Origin: JALOAD01 sp023228995 [NCBI: Candidatus Muiribacterium halophilum]
Lineage (GTDB): Bacteria > Muiribacteriota > Muiribacteriia > Muiribacteriales
Length of the DNA stretch: 10,110 bases
Direction: 5' to 3'
Assembly (NCBI GenBank): GCA_023228995.1
Contig: JALOAD010000078.1
Coordinates: forward strand, 1 to 10,110
The notes beneath the pieces were generated by a model. The model was not told the DNA's origin, made no database searches, and saw only the letters and a list, made by a program, of their open reading frames with translations. Of this stretch, positions 5,929-10,110 are shown piece after piece (positions within the stretch are counted from its first letter, which is position 1; every line of letters starts with the position of its first letter). The position numbers and the translations under genes were made by a program.

Positions 5929-5964
5929 ATTTTTTTTACTAATAACTTTAATAAAAAAGATTTA

Positions 5965-5973
5965 TGTTATAAG
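5965..5973 (+). promoter_or_regulatory. Extended -10 promoter directly before the DegT-like gene
   Basis: TGTTATAAG is an extended -10 (TG at 5965-5966, TATAAG at 5968-5973). No good -35 is seen 16-18 bases upstream. Transcription would begin near 5980, within two bases of the ATG at 5982, the same layout as at 650-658 before the pseudo-phosphoesterase gene. No Shine-Dalgarno sequence lies before this ATG. Confidence 0.45.
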
Positions 5974-5981
5974 ATTAAAAT

Positions 5982-7136
5982 ATGAAAATAAATATAATTC
6001 CACGACATAGTCTTGACTTTGGTTTTTCTGAATATATAAATCTATTGAATTTTTTTAGAAAACCTAAAAAACACAAAAGCGTTTTTAAAAATAGACTCGT
6101 TAAAATATTTAATTCAGAAATAATATTATCTTCCTCATTTAGAGCTTTATTTTTCAATACATTAGAATTTTTCAAACAAAAAGGAGCAAAAAATATACTT
6201 TTTCCATCAAAATGCTTTTATCCTTTATATTTATCAGCTAAAAAATTAAATTACAATATTGATATTTATGACATTGATGATAATTACATATTAAACGAAG
6301 ATATAATTTTCAAAATGCTAGAAAATAATTCTTATGATATATTTGTTCTTTCACATGAATTTGGGAATTACAGACATCTTCCTGACAAACTTTTGAATGA
6401 ATTAAACAAAAAAAACATCATAATATTAGAAGACCAAGCACATTCATTGGCTAATTTTAAAATTTCAGGAGATATTTCTTTTTTTTCTTTTGGTACAGGT
6501 AAAGATCTTTGTGCTTTGTCTGGTGGAGCTATTGCTTTTAAAAAAAATAAATTCAAAGAACTTTCTGATTTTTTATTAAAAAAAATAAAATCTTCTAAAA
6601 GATGGGATGATATTTTAAATATAAAAAATACATTGCCCGAAATAATTTTTTCATCATTTCCAATTTATATTATTTTTGTCTTTCCTGTTTTTTATATATT
6701 AAATTTATATTCAAGAGAATTTTTAGAAAAATTATTTTTTTCAGATGATACTTATATAACTAAAAAAATGACAGAATTCACTCAAATGCAAGAAAATATT
6801 GCTTTATCTCAGCTTGATAAATTAAAAACTAATATAATAAAAAGAACAGAAATTGGAAAAATATATAAAAACAATTTATACAAAAACTTGCTAGAAAATA
6901 AAACATATTTAGCCTGTGCATATAAATTAAACTCACAAAAACAATTTTATTTTCTATTAAAACAACTTTTAATTTTAGGAATAGATTGCAGAGTGAATTA
7001 TATTAAAGATATTAAATCTAAAAACTTATCCCAAAACATTATATTTTTACCTTCTTTTAGCTCTCTAAGACTTAATAAGATCAAAATAATTTGTTACAAA
7101 GTTAATCTAATTCTTAAAAACTATCGAAATATATAA
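5982..7136 (+). CDS. DegT/DnrJ/EryC1/StrS-type PLP-dependent aminotransferase-like protein
   Basis: This 384-residue protein has the fold layout of sugar aminotransferases that use pyridoxal phosphate to aminate keto-sugar nucleotides in surface glycan pathways. The segment SSSFRALFFNTLEFF (50-64) is the cofactor phosphate/helix region, FPSKCFYPLYLSAKKL (74-89) the typical P-x-x-x-C/x strand, and SHEFGNYRHLP (124-134) follows. EDQAHS (150-155) holds the conserved acid that pairs with the PLP ring nitrogen. FFSFGTGKDLCALSGG (167-182) carries the Schiff-base lysine K174. It has an unusual hydrophobic stretch PIYIIFVFPVFYILNLY (227-243) that could insert in or lie on a membrane. The codons are extremely AT-rich. 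The C-terminal third is less conserved by eye, so a changed substrate is possible. It diverges from flagellin across 172 bases and runs straight into a STAS gene one base later. Flagellin or surface glycan modification is a positional guess. Confidence 0.75.
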   Translation: MKINIIPRHSLDFGFSEYINLLNFFRKPKKHKSVFKNRLVKIFNSEIILSSSFRALFFNTLEFFKQKGAKNILFPSKCFYPLYLSAKKLNYNIDIYDIDDNYILNEDIIFKMLENNSYDIFVLSHEFGNYRHLPDKLLNELNKKNIIILEDQAHSLANFKISGDISFFSFGTGKDLCALSGGAIAFKKNKFKELSDFLLKKIKSSKRWDDILNIKNTLPEIIFSSFPIYIIFVFPVFYILNLYSREFLEKLFFSDDTYITKKMTEFTQMQENIALSQLDKLKTNIIKRTEIGKIYKNNLYKNLLENKTYLACAYKLNSQKQFYFLLKQLLILGIDCRVNYIKDIKSKNLSQNIIFLPSFSSLRLNKIKIICYKVNLILKNYRNI

Positions 7137-7137
7137 T

Positions 7138-7623
7138 ATGAAAAAATCAGAAATCAAAATTGCTATATTAAAAAATGTTACTTTTTTTAAAATTTCAGGT
7201 CATGCTGGTGCTGAAAATGCTGACACTATTATTGAAGCATTTAATAAATCAATAAAAAATTCCTATCATCTTTTTATAATTGATATGGCTGAATGTGATT
7301 ATATAGATAGTACTTTCATAGGCACTTTACTTGTTATGAATAAAAACACTAATGAACACAAAGGCAAAATGGTACTTCTTAATATTACAAATCAAGTATA
7401 TGAAATATTGCATAATATGTTTCTTGACAAGTTTTTTAATATTGAAACATCAGATACTTTTAAAAATCTAAAATCTTTAAAAGATATAAAACATAGAAAA
7501 AGTGAAAAAGATATGTTAGAAAATATGATTAAAGCTCATGAAGAGTTATCATCAACATCTCAAAAAAACAAAGAAACATTTCAGGATTTAGTTTTATTTT
7601 TAAAATCACAAAAAATAGAATGA
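7138..7623 (+). CDS. STAS-domain protein, anti-sigma factor antagonist type, with helical C-terminal extension
   Basis: Residues 1-110 match a SpoIIAA/RsbV-type STAS domain. The key segment IDMAECDYIDSTFIGTLL (48-65) has D57-S58, where the serine is the residue normally phosphorylated by an anti-sigma kinase, followed by a second hydrophobic strand KMVLLNI (77-83) and FNIETS (100-105). At 161 residues it is longer than the usual 100-120, because residues 112-161 (including LENMIKAHEELSSTSQKNKE, 127-146) form a charged, probably amphipathic helical tail. The usual glycine after the SS/ST pair is replaced by F (S58-T59-F60), though I61-G62 follow. Its start lies one base after the DegT stop (TAA-T-ATG) with no ribosome site, so it is probably co-transcribed and translated by re-initiation. 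A partner kinase is not adjacent, but the STAS-HATPase fusion at 9305-10099 is in the same window. A scaffold role other than sigma control is possible. Confidence 0.8.
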   Translation: MKKSEIKIAILKNVTFFKISGHAGAENADTIIEAFNKSIKNSYHLFIIDMAECDYIDSTFIGTLLVMNKNTNEHKGKMVLLNITNQVYEILHNMFLDKFFNIETSDTFKNLKSLKDIKHRKSEKDMLENMIKAHEELSSTSQKNKETFQDLVLFLKSQKIE

Positions 7624-7633
7624 TTAAAAGCAG

Positions 7634-7659
7634 ATCCCGGCTCAGAATCATACCGGGAT
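7634..7659. repeat. GC-rich hairpin repeat, copy 2
   Basis: A perfect 7-bp stem ATCCCGG (7634-7640) and CCGGGAT (7653-7659) encloses the loop CTCAGAATCATA. It is in the same orientation as the copy at 1393-1428 and shares stem and loop, differing only at two loop positions. It begins ten bases after the STAS gene stop. There is no T-run on the plus side, so termination is doubtful. Loop conservation marks it as a member of a dispersed repeat family. Confidence 0.7.
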
Positions 7660-7692
7660 GACAAAAATAAATAAATTTAGATAGTTTAAGGA

Positions 7693-7748
7693 TTTAAGAG
7701 TTAAAAACCTAACCCTGTTTTTTCTCTTTATCTCTTAAACTTTTTTTT
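7693..7748 (+). terminator. Terminator-like hairpin with T8 tail after the DegT-STAS pair
   Basis: TTTAAGAG (7693-7700) pairs with CTCTTAAA (7732-7739), and inside it AAAAAC (7703-7708) pairs with GTTTTT (7717-7722) around CTAACCCT. The outer arm is followed by C and then eight T (7741-7748). The internal loop is uneven (2 against 9 bases), so the fold is imperfect. Its position at the end of the plus-strand pair supports termination. Confidence 0.5.
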
Positions 7749-7800
7749 AACCCTTTAACCCTTTAACTCTCAACCCCTTTAACTCCTTCACCCTCAACCT
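7749..7800. repeat. Degenerate tandem repeat of AACCCTTT units, G-free on the plus strand
   Basis: The units are AACCCTTT (7749-7756), AACCCTTT (7757-7764), AACTCTC (7765-7771), AACCCCTTT (7772-7780), AACTCCTTC (7781-7789), ACCCTC (7790-7795) and AACCT (7796-7800). The plus strand has no G from 7718 to 7801. It ends exactly at the lysS stop codon (7799-7801). On the minus strand it is the start of the lysS 3' untranslated region, purine-rich with GTTAAAGG units. Confidence 0.65.
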
Positions 7801-9301
7801 AGCTTTTATTTTCTTCTTCTTTATTTGGTCTTAATGTTGGAAACAATATAACATCTCTTATTGAAGAACTATCGGTAAAAAGCATTATCATTCTATCAAT
7901 TCCAAGTCCTAGTCCACCTGCATTAGGCATTCCATATTGAAGAGCCAAAACATAATCTTTATCCATTCTATGTGCTTCTTCATCACCATCGCTTCTTTTG
8001 GAAATTTGTTCTAGAAATCTTTTTTCCTGCTCAAAAGGATCATTTAACTCTGAAAAAGCATTTCCCATTTCTCTCCCATAAGCAAAAATTTCAAATCTAT
8101 CAACATATCTTGGTTCTTTTTCATTGTTTTTTGATAATGGAGATATTTCAACAGGATATTTATAAATAAAAACAGGTTGAATAAGTTTTTCTTCAACTTT
8201 TTCTTCAAATATGAGATTGATTAATTCACCACGACTCATACTTTTTTCAGCAGAACCTATACCATTTGATTTAGCAATTTCAAAAATATCTTCTTGTTCC
8301 ATAGATTCATCAAGTTTAATATTTGCGTGTTTTTCAATAGATTCAACCATTGTAAGCCTTGCAAAAGGTTTTTTAAAAGAAAGTTTTTCACCCTGATATT
8401 CAATTTCTTCGCTTCCGCAAACTTCAATGGCAATATGATTAAAAATATCTTCAGTTAAATCCATCATATCATTATAATCAGCATAAGCTTGATAAACTTC
8501 CATCATAGTAAATTCAGGATTATGTTTTATAGAAATTCCTTCATTTCTAAAATTTCGATTTATTTCATAAACTTTTTCAAATCCACCTACTAAAAGTCTT
8601 TTTAAATAAAGTTCAGGAGCTATTCTTAGATAAAGATCCATATCAAGAGTATTATGATGAGTTGTAAAAGGTCTCGCAGCAGCTCCGCCAGCAATCGTGT
8701 GCATCATAGGAGTTTCAACTTCAAGAAAATCTCTATTACTCATAAATTCTCGTATTTTTTGAATAATAAGAGATCTTTTTATAAAAATATCTTTTACTTC
8801 TGAATTGGCTATAAGATCTACATATCTTCTTCTATATCTTAATTCTACATCTTTAACACCATGAAATTTTTCAGGCATTGGCTGAATCGACTTTGATACT
8901 AATTTGAATTCTTTCATTCTTATAGTTATTTCACCAGTCTTTGTTCTAAAAACATTACCTTTTACAGCAATAAAATCTCCAAGATCAACTTTCCTGAATA
9001 TTTCAAAAAATTCTTCTCCAAGCTCATCTTTTCTACCATAAAACTGTATTTTACCTGAGAAATCTTCTATATGACCAAAAGCTGTTTTACCATGACCTCT
9101 TAAAGCAACCATTCTTCCAGCTACCCAGTATTGTTTTTCTGAAATTTCTTCCTGACCAAGAGATTTATATTTTTTTCTAAGCTCTTCGGCCATTATATCT
9201 TTTTTAATATCTGAAGGATATGGATTGATTTTATTTTCTTTTAAATATTCATAATTTGCATATTTTTGTTTTACAATGTCATTTGTTAATAGATTTTCCA
9301 C
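7799..9301 (-). CDS. lysS: Lysyl-tRNA synthetase, class II
   Basis: This enzyme charges tRNA-Lys with lysine using ATP in the cytoplasm. Its 500 residues are the normal length. An N-terminal KENKINPYP (21-29) precedes the OB-fold anticodon-binding domain (about 58-137, WVAGRMVALRGHGKTAF). Class II motif 1 lies around FLEVETPMM (192-200), motif 2 is FRNEGISIKHNPEFTMMEVY (251-270) and motif 3 is GLGLGIDRMIMLF (463-475), all intact. The start is GTG at 9301. AAGGAG at 9308-9313, six bases upstream, lies inside the last two sense codons (Lys-Glu) of the preceding gene, whose stop is three bases before the GTG. It is therefore almost certainly co-transcribed with, and partly coupled to, the STAS-HATPase gene. 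No T-box leader lies directly upstream. The C-terminal tail ends in an acidic/lysine-rich stretch (493-500). This is an ordinary housekeeping gene. Confidence 0.97.
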   Translation of the reverse strand: MENLLTNDIVKQKYANYEYLKENKINPYPSDIKKDIMAEELRKKYKSLGQEEISEKQYWVAGRMVALRGHGKTAFGHIEDFSGKIQFYGRKDELGEEFFEIFRKVDLGDFIAVKGNVFRTKTGEITIRMKEFKLVSKSIQPMPEKFHGVKDVELRYRRRYVDLIANSEVKDIFIKRSLIIQKIREFMSNRDFLEVETPMMHTIAGGAAARPFTTHHNTLDMDLYLRIAPELYLKRLLVGGFEKVYEINRNFRNEGISIKHNPEFTMMEVYQAYADYNDMMDLTEDIFNHIAIEVCGSEEIEYQGEKLSFKKPFARLTMVESIEKHANIKLDESMEQEDIFEIAKSNGIGSAEKSMSRGELINLIFEEKVEEKLIQPVFIYKYPVEISPLSKNNEKEPRYVDRFEIFAYGREMGNAFSELNDPFEQEKRFLEQISKRSDGDEEAHRMDKDYVLALQYGMPNAGGLGLGIDRMIMLFTDSSSIRDVILFPTLRPNKEEENKS

Positions 9302-9304
9302 TAT

Positions 9305-10099
9305 TTACTCCTTGTTATTCAGTTTTTTTACGATTATAACAGAACTAACTTTATCTTTCATACTATCATAGTGAAAATCATCAGTTATTCCCTTTAAAAT
9401 AAGAAAACCTCTACCTCTTGTATTATAAGGATTTTCAAAAGAATTGTTGACTTTTTCAAGTATTTTTTCACTATTATAACCTTTTCCATAATCATCTATA
9501 AAAATTATTATTTCACTATGTATAGATAAAACCAATATTCTAATTTTTGCATTTTTACGAGAGTCTACATAGCCATGTTCAATAGAATTTGACAGAGTTT
9601 CTTCTAATGACATCAATATATCATATTCATCAGTCTTAGTGTAATCATAATTATTTTTTACTATTCTCATTACAAAATCTTGAGCAACTTTTATATATGA
9701 AAAATCAGCTGGAATTACAACTTTAAATTCCATTATTTCAGGATTTTCACGATTTTCGTCTTTTTTTATAAAAGATTCATCAAATATTTCATCAATATTT
9801 TTAACAAGAATAAGAACTTTATCCATTCTTGCAGTTTTAAATACTTTTATAAGTTTAGGATTATTAACGATAATATAAAGATTTTTAGCTTTATCAAAAA
9901 GTAATTTTCTAATTCTAAGCAAAATGCTCAAACCAGATGAATCAATATATTTTGTATTATCAATATCAACAATAAAACCTTTGATATCAGGGGTTAAACA
10001 ATTTAATACATTTACTTCAAATTCATCATTTTCCCCAATAACAAGATCTTGTTGAAGTTTAATAAACATATATCCATTTTTTCTTTTAAATTCACACAT
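9305..10099 (-). CDS. STAS-HATPase fusion: anti-sigma antagonist joined to anti-sigma kinase-like ATPase
   Basis: This 264-residue protein joins two partner-switching modules. Residues 1-110 form a STAS domain with VDIDNTKYIDSSGLSILLRI (44-63), where S54 of the D-S-S-G motif is the expected phosphorylation site. After a charged linker (111-122), residues 123-262 form an RsbW/SpoIIAB-type HATPase_c domain: N-box E167-T-L-S-N171 in LEETLSNSIEHGY, G1 box DDYGKGY (202-208) and G2 box RGRGFLI (228-234). All the ATP and Mg contact motifs appear complete. RsbV/SpoIIAA and RsbW/SpoIIAB are normally separate proteins, so this one could regulate itself in cis or serve as a sensor input. The ATG at 10099 is followed at once by the first STAS strand, and an in-frame TGA lies two codons upstream, so no longer start is possible. 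No ribosome site is evident; Met11 is a weaker alternative. It leads the lysS operon within the window; its promoter is outside it. Confidence 0.88.
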   Translation of the reverse strand: MCEFKRKNGYMFIKLQQDLVIGENDEFEVNVLNCLTPDIKGFIVDIDNTKYIDSSGLSILLRIRKLLFDKAKNLYIIVNNPKLIKVFKTARMDKVLILVKNIDEIFDESFIKKDENRENPEIMEFKVVIPADFSYIKVAQDFVMRIVKNNYDYTKTDEYDILMSLEETLSNSIEHGYVDSRKNAKIRILVLSIHSEIIIFIDDYGKGYNSEKILEKVNNSFENPYNTRGRGFLILKGITDDFHYDSMKDKVSSVIIVKKLNNKE

Positions 10100-10110
10100 T
10101 ATTCATAAAT

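Noticed and set aside
5975-6175. Minus-strand frame opposite the start of the DegT-like gene
   Set aside because: It is a shadow of a convincing plus-strand gene, with no ribosome site or family match.
7718-7801. G-quadruplex on the minus strand of the G-free tract
   Set aside because: Only four short G-runs of three or more occur, with two loops of over ten bases, so a canonical quadruplex is unlikely.
1-10110. CRISPR arrays, tRNA or rRNA genes, insertion sequences, riboswitches
   Set aside because: No regularly spaced repeats, no cloverleaf with T-arm and anticodon pattern, no transposase and no recognised riboswitch core were seen on either strand.

Overview
The window is very AT-rich (A/T homopolymer runs are common even inside genes) and gene-dense. 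It contains nine protein genes, one cut by the left edge, with short regulatory gaps and no stretch over 300 bases without a gene. A flagellin, Sec-type signal peptides, AGGAG-type ribosome sites and sigma70-like promoters mark it as bacterial DNA from a motile organism. The flagellin carries the FHVGAN-type block (residues 463-468) seen in spirochaete-like flagellins and the genome is low in GC. I cannot assign a phylum with confidence; a spirochaete or an uncultivated low-GC lineage are both possible.

Layout from left to right. Bases 1-641 (minus) hold the N-terminal part of a protein with the layout of an SbcD/YhaO-type metallophosphoesterase whose metal-binding residues have been replaced. 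A clean 13-bp terminator (685-720) separates it from a small secreted protein of unknown function (749-1219, minus), which has its own TTGACA promoter with a palindrome over the -10 box. Next is a secreted thermolysin-clan metallopeptidase (1453-3006, minus). A flagellin (5809 to 3962, minus) follows, whose stop codon overlaps by four bases the start of a nucleoside-phosphorylase-like gene (3965 to 3228). Divergent from the flagellin is a plus-strand pair: a DegT/DnrJ/EryC1/StrS-type PLP protein (5982-7136) and, one base later, a STAS-domain protein (7138-7623). The convergent gap 7624-7798 holds a GC-rich hairpin also present at 1393-1428, a terminator-like hairpin and an 84-base G-free tract built from AACCCTTT-like units. 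The right end is a minus-strand operon in which a STAS plus HATPase fusion (10099 to 9305) precedes lysyl-tRNA synthetase lysS (9301 to 7799).

How the genes may fit together. Two STAS proteins, one fused to an anti-sigma-type ATPase, point to a partner-switching signalling circuit. The flagellin, its coupled phosphorylase and the divergent DegT protein could form a flagellar filament locus with a sugar-modification step, but that is inference from position only. The most unusual items are the pseudo-phosphoesterase, the EF-hand/dockerin-like loop inside the flagellin variable domain, the flagellin-phosphorylase overlap, the STAS-HATPase fusion, the repeated hairpin with a conserved loop, and two genes with extended -10 boxes so close to the ATG that their mRNAs may be leaderless.
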